In this document: positions 1 to 5,525 of the stretch, piece after piece
How the letters are laid out: each line of letters begins with the position of its first letter
How positions within the stretch are numbered: position 1 is the stretch's first letter
Source: Propionibacteriales bacterium
GTDB taxonomy: Bacteria > Actinomycetota > Actinomycetes > Propionibacteriales > Propionibacteriaceae
Reading direction: 5' to 3'
Length of the DNA stretch: 5,525 nt
Assembly: GCA_017882655.1 (NCBI GenBank)
Contig: JADGPB010000195.1
Coordinates: forward strand, 1-5,525
Position numbers and translations under genes: made by a program
The notes under the pieces: model-generated
The model's database searches: none
Told to the model about the DNA's origin: nothing
Seen by the model: only the letters and a program-made list of their open reading frames with translations

Positions 1-435
1 GACGCGCTGCGCATCATCCAGAACGAGCTCTTCGACCTTGGCTGCGACCTCGCGACGCCGCTCGACCCGGATGCGACCACAGAACCCCTGCGCATCATCC
101 CGACCAGCATCGACCGACTCGAGGCCTGGTGCGACGAGTTCATGTCAGGCCTCGCCGAGCTGAACTCGTTCGTCCTGCCCGGCGGCAGCGTCGGCGCCGC
201 CCACCTGCACGTCTGTCGCACCATCTGTCGCCGCGCTGAGCGGAGCGCGTGGCATGCCGCGAACGAGTTCGGTACGGACGCGTCTGGGGGTGTGAGCGCG
301 CTCGCGATCACCTACCTGAACCGGCTCTCGGACCTGCTCTTCATCCTCGCCAGGGTCGCCAACCGCCGCGACGGGGACACGCTCTGGGTGCCGGGCGCCG
401 ATCGTCGACCCACCCCACCACCGCTGAGCGAGTAG
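1..435 (+). CDS. pduO: PduO-type ATP:cob(I)alamin adenosyltransferase, 5' end missing
   Basis: The frame is open from base 1 to a TAG at 433-435 and gives 144 residues; the start lies left of the window. PduO-type enzymes are usually about 190 residues, so roughly the first 45-50 are missing, including the N-terminal Thr/Gly/Asp-rich ATP-binding segment. Visible family hallmarks, numbered from base 1, are IQNELFDLG (6-14), NSFVLPGGS (55-63), HLHVCRTICRRAER (68-81) and YLNRLSDLLFILARVAN (about 104-120). The arginines and glutamate of R-x3-RRAE match the ATP- and corrinoid-site residues of human MMAB, from memory. The enzyme transfers the 5'-deoxyadenosyl group of ATP to cob(I)alamin, forming coenzyme B12 in the cytoplasm. 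The tail after residue 120 is short, proline-rich and probably disordered. The gene converges on the DUF2550 gene with one base between stop codons. Family assignment is very secure; the symbol is by family only. Confidence 0.95.
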   Translation, partial: DALRIIQNELFDLGCDLATPLDPDATTEPLRIIPTSIDRLEAWCDEFMSGLAELNSFVLPGGSVGAAHLHVCRTICRRAERSAWHAANEFGTDASGGVSALAITYLNRLSDLLFILARVANRRDGDTLWVPGADRRPTPPPLSE

Positions 436-439
436 CTCA
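425..439. repeat. Short inverted repeat over the convergent stop codons
   Basis: TGAGC (425-429) and its exact complement GCTCA (435-439) flank a 5-nt loop. The repeat contains the plus-strand TAG (433-435) and the minus-strand TGA (437-439). A 5-bp stem without a T-run is too weak to call a terminator, and it may be chance. Confidence 0.3.
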
Positions 440-895
440 CTGGGATCGCTGGTACCCGCCGCGCCCTGGAGGGGCGCCTTCGAACCACGACAAGAGACCC
501 GTGAGCTCCTGGCTGCCCAGCGCGATCTCCACCGACGGCGCGTCGCTGCCGGCGACGACGAGGCTGATGATGCGTTGCCCCTCGTACAGCGACAGGGTCT
601 CGCGTGCTGACGGCGTGCGCTGGTCCGCGATCGCGGTGCCGCCGCGATGGAACCGCAGCGTCGGTGTGATGGACAGCCCGAACACGCGGTGCCACTCGAG
701 CCAGTCGCCGTTGTAGCGCGCGACTCCCAGCACCCAGCCTCGCCCGGTCACCCGGGTATCGAGTCGTGCGGAACAGTCGAAGGTGCCACCCTGACGGCCC
801 AGCCAGCGACGCCGCCCGAAGACCCAGATGAGCCAGAGAAGAACAAGTATGAGGGCCCCGAGGAGTATCGCCTCGGTGTCCCCCAGCAAGCCCAT
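437..895 (-). CDS. DUF2550 family membrane-anchored protein, function unknown
   Basis: The product is 152 residues. Residues about 8-27 form one strongly hydrophobic helix (ILLGALILVLLWLIWVF) followed by GRRRWLGR. By the positive-inside rule, this anchors the protein with its C-terminal domain in the cytoplasm. The soluble part carries segments I recognise as DUF2550: GGTFDCS (36-42), GWVLGVARY (53-61), a W-x-R-V-F stretch (68-72) and LTGLLSWFEGAPPGRG (131-146). ATG at 893-895 is the most upstream start possible, because an in-frame TAG lies five codons before it. No good ribosome binding site precedes it. The gene follows atpC by 83 nt on the same strand, as the homologue Rv1312 follows the atp genes of Mycobacterium tuberculosis (from memory). 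That suggests cotranscription but does not show a role in ATP synthase. No catalytic motif is visible. Confidence 0.88.
   Translation of the reverse strand: MGLLGDTEAILLGALILVLLWLIWVFGRRRWLGRQGGTFDCSARLDTRVTGRGWVLGVARYNGDWLEWHRVFGLSITPTLRFHRGGTAIADQRTPSARETLSLYEGQRIISLVVAGSDAPSVEIALGSQELTGLLSWFEGAPPGRGGYQRSQ
461..477 (+). terminator. Candidate GC hairpin downstream of the adenosyltransferase
   Basis: GCGCCC (461-466) pairs perfectly with GGGCGC (472-477) around a 5-nt loop, starting 25 nt after the adenosyltransferase stop. Only a short CTT follows, so this is not a classical intrinsic terminator, although U-tract-poor hairpins are often proposed as terminators in actinobacteria. The same bases encode the Gly-Ala-Pro-Pro-Gly-Arg end of the DUF2550 protein on the other strand, a segment that looks family-conserved. 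The hairpin may therefore be a by-product of coding. Confidence 0.25.
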
Positions 896-978
896 GGCGT
901 GACTGTACTAGGTCGTCTGCCGCCACCCGTCGGCCGGACAGCGACCGGACCGGGACCGCCACGAGCGCGGAGAAGCCG
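896..978 (-). other. atpC to DUF2550 intergenic gap with weak hairpin
   Basis: This 83-nt gap is the largest in the minus-strand cluster. It can fold into a weak interrupted hairpin, with CCCG (926-929) pairing CGGG (951-954) and CCGG (934-937) pairing CCGG (945-948) around a 7-nt loop. No T-run follows on the minus strand. I see no convincing -35/-10 pair and no Shine-Dalgarno sequence close to the DUF2550 ATG. It could be a leaky attenuator between the atp genes and the DUF2550 gene, or simply unstructured spacer. Confidence 0.25.
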
Positions 979-1380
979 TCACGCGACGAGGTGGACCGCC
1001 CGGATCTGGGCCTGCGCGCGCTGGTAGTGCCGGCGGACCTCGTCGCTGTTGTCCCCTCCGTCGAGTGCCTTCTGCGCCTCGCGGAGCTCATGCTCGGCTT
1101 CCTGGAGCGAGATCTCATGAGCAAGTTGAGCAAACGGGGAGATGAGCGCGACCCGCGTGGGTGTCACCGACAGGAAGCCGCCGTCGACGACGACGATCTC
1201 GCGCCGACCGTCCGGGGTGGTGACCTCGGCGGTCGAGGGAACCAACGGAGCGATCATCGGTTCGTGGCGTGCGAGCAGGCCGATGTCGCCTTCCGTCGTC
1301 CGTGCCACGACCGAGATCGCCTCGCCCTCCCAGACCCGACGATCCGCCGCGACGATCTCGACCCAGAACGGCTCCGCCAT
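979..1380 (-). CDS. atpC: F1Fo-ATP synthase epsilon subunit
   Basis: The product is 133 residues, within the bacterial range. Residues 1-86 form the beta-sandwich that contacts gamma and the c-ring. Recognisable segments are VEIVAADRRVWEG (7-19), EGDIGLLARHEP (30-41) and VVDGGFLSV (64-72). Residues about 90-108 and 113-130 should form the two C-terminal helices, joined by DGGDNS. This C-terminal domain can insert into F1 and inhibit ATP hydrolysis in several bacteria. The I/L-D-x-x-R-A ATP-binding motif known from Bacillus epsilon appears only as S-D-E-V-R-R (112-117), so regulatory ATP binding is doubtful. ATG at 1378-1380 lies 3 nt after the atpD stop. AAGGAAGG (1391-1398) is 10 nt upstream of it, inside atpD, which favours coupled translation. 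Identification is firm. Confidence 0.97.
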   Translation of the reverse strand: MAEPFWVEIVAADRRVWEGEAISVVARTTEGDIGLLARHEPMIAPLVPSTAEVTTPDGRREIVVVDGGFLSVTPTRVALISPFAQLAHEISLQEAEHELREAQKALDGGDNSDEVRRHYQRAQAQIRAVHLVA

Positions 1381-1383
1381 GGC

Positions 1384-2841
1384 TCAGGCGCCTTCCTTCT
1401 GCAGCTGGTCCCACTTCTTCATGACGTCTTCGAGACCGCCGACGTTGAAGAACGCCTGCTCGGCGATGTGGTCGACCTCGCCGTCGCAGATCATCTTGAA
1501 GCTCTCGATGGTCTCCGCGAGCGGGACCGTCGAGCCGGGGACCTGCGTGAACTTCTCGGCCATGTACGTGTTCTGGCTGAGGAACTGCTGGATACGACGC
1601 GCCCTGGAGACGGCGATCTTGTCCTCCTCGGAGAGCTCGTCGACGCCGAGGATCGCGATGATGTCCTGGAGATCCTTGTTGCGCTGCAGGATCTGCTTCA
1701 CCCGCACCGCGGTGTCGTAGTGCTCGCGGCCGATGTACTGCGGGTCGAGGATGCGCGAGGTGGACGCCAGCGGGTCCACGGCTGGGTACAGACCGCGGGA
1801 CGCGATCTCGCGGGACAGCTCCGTGGTGGCGTCGAGGTGAGCGAACGTCGTGGCGGGCGCGGGGTCGGTGTAGTCGTCCGCCGGTACGTAGATGGCCTGC
1901 ATCGACGTGATGGAGTGGCCGCGGGTGGAGGTGATGCGCTCCTGCAGCTGGCCCATCTCGTCGGCGAGGTTGGGCTGGTATCCCACCGCCGACGGCATAC
2001 GGCCGAGCAGCGTGGAAACCTCAGAGCCGGCCTGCGTGAACCGGAAGATGTTGTCGATGAACAGCAGCACGTCCTGCTTCTGCTCGTCGCGGAAGTACTC
2101 AGCCATCGTGAGCGCGGACAGCGCGACCCGGAGCCGGGTACCCGGCGGCTCGTCCATCTGGCCGAAGACGAGTGCGGTGTCCTTCATGACACCGGCCTCG
2201 ATCATCTCGTGGATGAGGTCGTTGCCCTCACGGGTACGCTCCCCCACGCCCGCGAACACCGACGTACCACCGAAGTTGTGGGCGATGCGGTAGATCATCT
2301 CCTGGATCAGGACGGTCTTGCCGACGCCAGCCCCGCCGAACAGACCGATCTTGCCGCCCTGTACGTACGGGGTGAGCAGGTCCAGCACTTTGATGCCGGT
2401 CTGCAGCATCTCGGTCTGGCTCTCGAGCTCATCGAACTTCGGCGGCTCGCGGTGGATCGGCCAACGCTCGGTCACGGTGAACTTCGACGCGTCCTCGCTG
2501 AGGCAGTCTCCGGTGACATTCCACACACGCCCCTTGGTGACATCGCCCACCGGCACGCTGATCGGTGCTCCGGTGTCGTACACCGCGGAACCGCGGCGCA
2601 TTCCGTCGGTCGGCTTGAGCGCGATCGCGCGCACGACGTTGTCACCCACGTGCAGCGCCACCTCGAGCGTCATCGACCGCTTCTCGCCGGTGACCTCGAT
2701 CTCGATGGTGAGCGCGTTGTAGATGTCGGGCATCTCGTCGGGCGCGAACTCCACGTCGACAACGGGTCCGATGACTCGAACGACCCGCCCGACGCCTCGC
2801 GTATCCGTCGCTGAAGAGCCGGCGGTCATGGTGGCGGTCAT
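1384..2841 (-). CDS. atpD: F1Fo-ATP synthase beta subunit (catalytic)
   Basis: The product is 485 residues, normal for the family. It holds the three catalytic nucleotide sites of F1 on the cytoplasmic side of the membrane. The order is an N-terminal beta-barrel (about 17-95), a nucleotide-binding domain, then a helical C-terminal domain. Visible motifs are Walker A GGAGVGKT (169-176); GERTREGND (200-208), with catalytic Glu201 and Arg202; Walker B LLFID ending at Asp263; Tyr352 of the adenine pocket in LYPAVDPL; the alpha/beta signature PAVDPLASTS (353-362); and DELSEED (401-407), which contacts gamma and epsilon. The open frame continues upstream of ATG 2839-2841, but those codons overlap atpG out of frame. 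GAGGAG five bases upstream fixes the start. A second in-frame ATG lies 12 nt later and is worse placed. All catalytic residues are present. Confidence 0.98.
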   Translation of the reverse strand: MTATMTAGSSATDTRGVGRVVRVIGPVVDVEFAPDEMPDIYNALTIEIEVTGEKRSMTLEVALHVGDNVVRAIALKPTDGMRRGSAVYDTGAPISVPVGDVTKGRVWNVTGDCLSEDASKFTVTERWPIHREPPKFDELESQTEMLQTGIKVLDLLTPYVQGGKIGLFGGAGVGKTVLIQEMIYRIAHNFGGTSVFAGVGERTREGNDLIHEMIEAGVMKDTALVFGQMDEPPGTRLRVALSALTMAEYFRDEQKQDVLLFIDNIFRFTQAGSEVSTLLGRMPSAVGYQPNLADEMGQLQERITSTRGHSITSMQAIYVPADDYTDPAPATTFAHLDATTELSREIASRGLYPAVDPLASTSRILDPQYIGREHYDTAVRVKQILQRNKDLQDIIAILGVDELSEEDKIAVSRARRIQQFLSQNTYMAEKFTQVPGSTVPLAETIESFKMICDGEVDHIAEQAFFNVGGLEDVMKKWDQLQKEGA

Positions 2842-2843
2842 GG

Positions 2844-3758
2844 TTACTCCTCGTCGTCCGTCTCGGCCAGCGCTGAGGCGCCGCCGACGATCTCGGTGAT
2901 CTCTTGGGTGATCTGCGACTGCCGCGCCCGGTTGGCATCGCGGGTCAACTTCTGGATGAGCTCCTCGGCGTTGTCGGTCGCCGACTTCATGGCCTTCTGC
3001 TTGCTCGCCAGCTCCGACGCGGCGCCCTGCATGAGGTAGAAGTGGATCCTGTTCCGTACGTACAGAGGGAGCAGCGCGTTGAGCACGGTCACAGGATCCG
3101 GTTCGAACTCGTACAGCGGCAGCAGCCCCTCGGGCACGGGGTCCGGGTTGATCGCATCGCGCACCACCCGTAGGGGCAGGACGCGTCGAACTCGCGGCTC
3201 CTGGATGAGCATCGACTCCATCCGCGTGTAGACCACGTGGATCTCGTCGACGCCGCCCTCCTCGATCGGAGTGAGGAAGGCATTGATCAGCGCATCGGCG
3301 ACCTCGTCCGACTGGTGGTGCGTCGGCTTGTCGGAGAACCCCGCCCACGACTGCTCCACGTCCCGGTCGCGGAACTGGTAGTACGCGATGCCCTTCCGGC
3401 CGGTGATGAAGGTCTTGACCTCTTTGCCCTCGTCGCGGAGGGTGGAGATCAGTCGGTCGCCGAGCTTGATGGCGTTCGTCGAGTACGCGCCGGCGAGGCC
3501 GCGGTCGGAGGTGACGATGAGCACCGCGGCGCGAGTCGGGTGCTCATTCTCGCGGGTCAGCGGGTGGTCGTACCCCGAGAAGGACGCCACGGCGGCCACC
3601 GCCCGGTTGAGCTCCCGCGTGTACGGCAGGGACTCCTGGGCGGCCTGCTGCGCCTTGACGATCCGCGACGCGGCGATGAGCTCCATCGCGCGGGTGATCT
3701 TCTTGGTCGTCTGGACTGAGCGGCGGCGCTCTCTCAGTTCACGAATGCTGGCCGGCAT
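2844..3758 (-). CDS. atpG: F1Fo-ATP synthase gamma subunit (rotor shaft)
   Basis: The product is 304 residues. Gamma's N- and C-terminal helices form the coiled-coil shaft inside the alpha3beta3 ring and couple c-ring rotation to catalysis. The N-terminal helix IRELRERRRSVQTTKKITRA (5-24) continues through MELIAASRIVKAQQA. The central Rossmann-like domain includes VTSDRGLAGAYSTN (82-95). The C-terminal helix includes SELASKQKAMKSATDNAEEL (248-267), and the family signature ITQEITEIVGGASA is at 283-296, followed by an acidic tail. Between FSDKP (141-145) and DEIHVVYT (171-178) the chain is short, without the extra loop I recall in mycobacterial gamma. ATG at 3756-3758 starts 3 nt after the atpA stop. 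GGAAGG (3770-3775) lies 11 nt upstream of it, inside the end of atpA. Confidence 0.98.
   Translation of the reverse strand: MPASIRELRERRRSVQTTKKITRAMELIAASRIVKAQQAAQESLPYTRELNRAVAAVASFSGYDHPLTRENEHPTRAAVLIVTSDRGLAGAYSTNAIKLGDRLISTLRDEGKEVKTFITGRKGIAYYQFRDRDVEQSWAGFSDKPTHHQSDEVADALINAFLTPIEEGGVDEIHVVYTRMESMLIQEPRVRRVLPLRVVRDAINPDPVPEGLLPLYEFEPDPVTVLNALLPLYVRNRIHFYLMQGAASELASKQKAMKSATDNAEELIQKLTRDANRARQSQITQEITEIVGGASALAETDDEE
2847..2852 (-). promoter_or_regulatory. Ribosome binding site deciding the atpD start
   Basis: GAGGAG on the minus strand sits 5 nt before ATG 2839-2841. It abuts the atpG stop codon and also encodes the last two glutamates of gamma. The spacing suits the first of two nearby in-frame ATGs; for the second it would be 17 nt. 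The tight packing suggests that beta translation is coupled to termination of gamma translation. Confidence 0.75.
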
Positions 3759-3761
3759 GCG

Positions 3762-5405
3762 TCAGTGCGCCTTCCGATTGGTGGCGATGATCTCCTCCTG
3801 GTGGATGTCCTCCGCCGCGACAGGCACCTGATCCTGGTCGTCGTGGAGGAGCTTGCCTTCGGAGGTACGGAACTGGTCCTTGAAGGCCTCTATCGCCGAC
3901 TTCGCCGCAGCCTGCGAGTCCTTGTCGAACTTCAGGGTCTCCGAGATCGTCGCCAGTATCGACGTGGAGCCGCGGAGGTTCTCGAGCATCTCCTGCTCGA
4001 AGCGGAGCACATCGACCACGGGCACGTCGTCCAGGAGGCCGTTGAGGCCCGCCCACACGCTGATGACCTGATCCTCCACCGGGTACGGCGAGTACTGCGG
4101 CTGACGCAGCAGCTCGGTCAGCCTCACACCGCGCTCCAGCTGACGTCGGCTGGTCGCGTCGAGGTCGGACGCGAACATCGCGAAGGCCTGCATGTCGCGG
4201 TATTGGGCCAGTCCGATCTTCAGAGTGCCGGCCACGTCCTTCATGGCCTTGACCTGCGCGGCGCCACCGACTCGAGAGACAGAGATGCCCACGTCGATCG
4301 CGGGACGCTGGTTGGCGTTGAACAGGTCCGACTGCAGGAACAGCTGGCCGTCGGTGATCGAGATGACGTTCGTCGGGATGTACGCGGAGACGTCGTTGGC
4401 CTTGGTCTCGATGATCGGCAGGCCGGTCATGGATCCGGCCCCAAGCTCGTCGGACAGCTTGGCGCAACGCTCCAGCAGGCGGGAGTGGAGATAGAAGACG
4501 TCTCCGGGGTACGCCTCGCGGCCCGGCGGGCGGCGCAGCAGCAGCGACATCGCGCGGTACGCCTCGGCCTGTTTGGTGAGGTCGTCGAAGACGATGAGGA
4601 CGTGCTTGCCCTCGTACATCCAGTGCTGGCCGATGGCCGAGCCGGTGTACGGCGCGATGTACTTGAAGCCCGCTGGGTCGGATGCCGGGCTGTGCACGAT
4701 CGTCGTGTACTCCAACGCCCCCTCCCTCTCCAGCGTGCCGCGCACTTCGGCGATCGTGGAGCCCTTCTGGCCGATCGCCACGTAGATGCAGCGCACCTGC
4801 TTCTTCGGGTCCCCGGACTCCCAGTTGCGACGCTGGTTGATGATCGTGTCGATGGCGATCGCGGTCTTGCCGGTCTTACGGTCGCCGATGATGAGCTGGC
4901 GCTGGCCGCGTCCGATCGGCATCATCGCGTCGATTGCCTTGATGCCCGTCTGGAGCGGCTCGTTGACGCTCTGCCGGTCCATGACGCCGGCTGCCTGGAG
5001 CTCGAGGTTGCGGCGCTCGGTGAGGCCGGGAATCTCCCCGAGGCCGTCGATCGGCTCGCCCATGGCGTCGACGACGCGGCCGAGGTAGCCGTCACCGACA
5101 GCTACCGAGAGGATCTCGCCCGTACGCCGTACCTTCGAGCCCTCCTCGATGCCTTCCGAGTTGCCGAGTACGACGACGCCGATCTCGCGGACGTCGAGGT
5201 TGAGCGCGATACCGCGGACGCCGTTCTCGAACTCGAGCAGCTCGTTGGCCATCGCCGACGGCAGGCCCTCGACACGGGCGATACCGTCACCCGAGGTGAA
5301 GACCGTGCCGACCTCCTCGCGGGAGGTCGCGGACGGGTTGAAGTCCGCGACGAACTGGTCCAGTGCCGCCCGGATCTCGTCCGGGTTGATCGTCAGTTCC
5401 GCCAT
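3762..5405 (-). CDS. atpA: F1Fo-ATP synthase alpha subunit
   Basis: The product is 547 residues, about 34 longer than Escherichia coli alpha (513). Alpha alternates with beta in the F1 hexamer, carries the non-catalytic nucleotide sites and supplies an arginine finger to each catalytic site. The N-terminal segment (1-25) binds the delta subunit. A beta-barrel spans about 28-95. Walker A GDRKTGKT is at 174-181, Walker B VLIVFDDL at 269-276, and the signature PAIDVGISVS (368-377) is followed by arginine-finger Arg378. From about residue 514 a tail (TSEGKLLHDDQDQ, then a Glu-rich stretch ending NRKAH) extends beyond the usual C-terminus. A comparable extension in mycobacterial alpha suppresses ATP hydrolysis, but this tail is less lysine-rich. 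The frame is open further upstream to an ATG at 5451-5453, which would overlap atpH. The ATG at 5403-5405 has both the family-typical MAELTI start and a ribosome binding site. Confidence 0.98.
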   Translation of the reverse strand: MAELTINPDEIRAALDQFVADFNPSATSREEVGTVFTSGDGIARVEGLPSAMANELLEFENGVRGIALNLDVREIGVVVLGNSEGIEEGSKVRRTGEILSVAVGDGYLGRVVDAMGEPIDGLGEIPGLTERRNLELQAAGVMDRQSVNEPLQTGIKAIDAMMPIGRGQRQLIIGDRKTGKTAIAIDTIINQRRNWESGDPKKQVRCIYVAIGQKGSTIAEVRGTLEREGALEYTTIVHSPASDPAGFKYIAPYTGSAIGQHWMYEGKHVLIVFDDLTKQAEAYRAMSLLLRRPPGREAYPGDVFYLHSRLLERCAKLSDELGAGSMTGLPIIETKANDVSAYIPTNVISITDGQLFLQSDLFNANQRPAIDVGISVSRVGGAAQVKAMKDVAGTLKIGLAQYRDMQAFAMFASDLDATSRRQLERGVRLTELLRQPQYSPYPVEDQVISVWAGLNGLLDDVPVVDVLRFEQEMLENLRGSTSILATISETLKFDKDSQAAAKSAIEAFKDQFRTSEGKLLHDDQDQVPVAAEDIHQEEIIATNRKAH

Positions 5406-5414
5406 GAGTGGCTG

Positions 5415-5422
5415 CCTTCCTT
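5415..5422 (-). promoter_or_regulatory. Ribosome binding site deciding the atpA start
   Basis: AAGGAAGG on the minus strand lies 9 nt before ATG 5403-5405, in the 19-nt gap after the atpH stop. It supports this start over the ATG pair at 5448-5453 inside atpH. The same core is found before atpC and, shortened to GGAAGG, before atpG. Confidence 0.75.
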
Positions 5423-5424
5423 CG

Positions 5425-5525
5425 TTACGCGAGCTGACGACGGGCCGCATCAAAGCGTCCAGCCATCGATCCGTCGATGATTTCGTCGCCGATCTCGACC
5501 CGTACCCCGCCGACGAGGCTCGGGT
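5425..5525 (-). CDS. atpH: F1Fo-ATP synthase delta subunit, C-terminal end only
   Basis: Only the last 32 complete codons and the stop TAA (5425-5427) are inside the window; the rest lies beyond the right edge. The translated end reads PSLVGGVRVEIGDEIIDGSM, then a stretch ending FDAARRQLA. This is the conserved C-terminal pattern of bacterial delta (OSCP family): a GGxxxxxGDxxxDGS strand followed by an amphipathic helix. Delta sits on top of F1 and ties the alpha N-termini to the peripheral b-subunit stalk. The position directly before atpA, 19 nt away, fits the standard operon order. Many actinobacteria carry a b-delta fusion (atpFH), and this fragment cannot tell a stand-alone delta from that fusion. 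Confidence 0.93.
   Translation of the reverse strand, partial: PSLVGGVRVEIGDEIIDGSMAGRFDAARRQLA

Noticed and set aside
312..1133. A 273-codon minus-strand frame over the DUF2550 gene and the end of atpC
   Set aside because: It overlaps atpC, the gap and the DUF2550 gene in another frame and reads as an Arg/Ser/Ala-rich shadow sequence. The DUF2550 frame has a clear membrane helix and family motifs.
991..2814. A 607-codon open frame on the plus strand opposite atpD and atpC
   Set aside because: It crosses two real genes in antisense, has biased composition and no family motifs. Long antisense frames are expected at this G+C.
2842..3348. A 169-codon N-terminal extension of beta
   Set aside because: The extension overlaps atpG out of frame, looks like shadow sequence and lacks family similarity. 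The ribosome binding site and the normal beta length support ATG 2839-2841.
3237..3831. Plus-strand frames opposite atpG (160 and 147 codons)
   Set aside because: They are complement-strand shadows of conserved gamma, without recognisable domains.
5406..5453. A 16-residue N-terminal extension of alpha from ATG 5451-5453
   Set aside because: It would overlap the atpH end. The downstream ATG has a good ribosome binding site and the family-typical MAEL start.
3765..5480. A 571-codon open frame on the plus strand opposite atpA
   Set aside because: It is antisense to a fully conserved atpA. Its translation is Arg/Asp/Leu/Val-rich low-complexity sequence typical of the complement of a high-GC gene, with no recognisable domain.
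1..5525. Mobile elements, CRISPR, tRNA or rRNA, riboswitch, phage or defence genes
   Set aside because: Nothing of the kind is visible. The window is almost entirely filled by housekeeping coding sequence with uniform composition.

Overview
The window is a high-GC stretch (roughly two-thirds G+C by eye) carrying the distal part of an F1Fo-ATP synthase operon on the minus strand, in the bacterial order delta–alpha–gamma–beta–epsilon (atpH, atpA, atpG, atpD, atpC). It is followed by a small DUF2550-type membrane-anchored protein gene and then, on the opposite strand, the 3' part of a PduO-type cob(I)alamin adenosyltransferase gene. This order (atpC, DUF2550, convergent PduO), together with the G+C content and an alpha subunit with a C-terminal extension, points to an actinobacterium (Actinomycetota). 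The gamma subunit lacks the extra loop I recall from mycobacterial gamma, so a member outside Mycobacteriaceae is more likely. I cannot place it at family level.

Layout from high to low coordinates, in the direction of operon transcription: the last 32 codons of atpH (5525-5425); atpA (5405-3762); atpG (3758-2844); atpD (2841-1384); atpC (1380-979); an 83-nt gap; the DUF2550 gene (895-437). On the plus strand, the adenosyltransferase gene enters from the left edge and stops at 435. Its stop codon is one base away from the stop codon of the DUF2550 gene. The operon promoter and the genes for the Fo subunits a, b and c lie outside the window to the right.

Functionally, alpha and beta form the catalytic hexamer, gamma is the central rotor shaft, epsilon is the rotor foot and a regulatory subunit, and delta joins F1 to the peripheral stalk. 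All five copies look intact where visible. Walker A and B motifs, the beta catalytic glutamate, the alpha arginine finger, the gamma signature and the DELSEED segment are all present. Genes are packed at 2-3 nt spacing from atpA to atpC, each with a purine-rich ribosome binding site inside the end of the preceding gene. The DUF2550 protein has unknown function and is the only uncharacterised gene here. The adenosyltransferase makes adenosylcobalamin and has no obvious mechanistic link to ATP synthase beyond recurring gene neighbourhood.

This is a core housekeeping locus. I found no mobile element, RNA gene, CRISPR array or convincing novel system. The findings below are modest: an uncharacterised conserved neighbour, the regulatory tails of alpha and epsilon, and the compact convergent junction.
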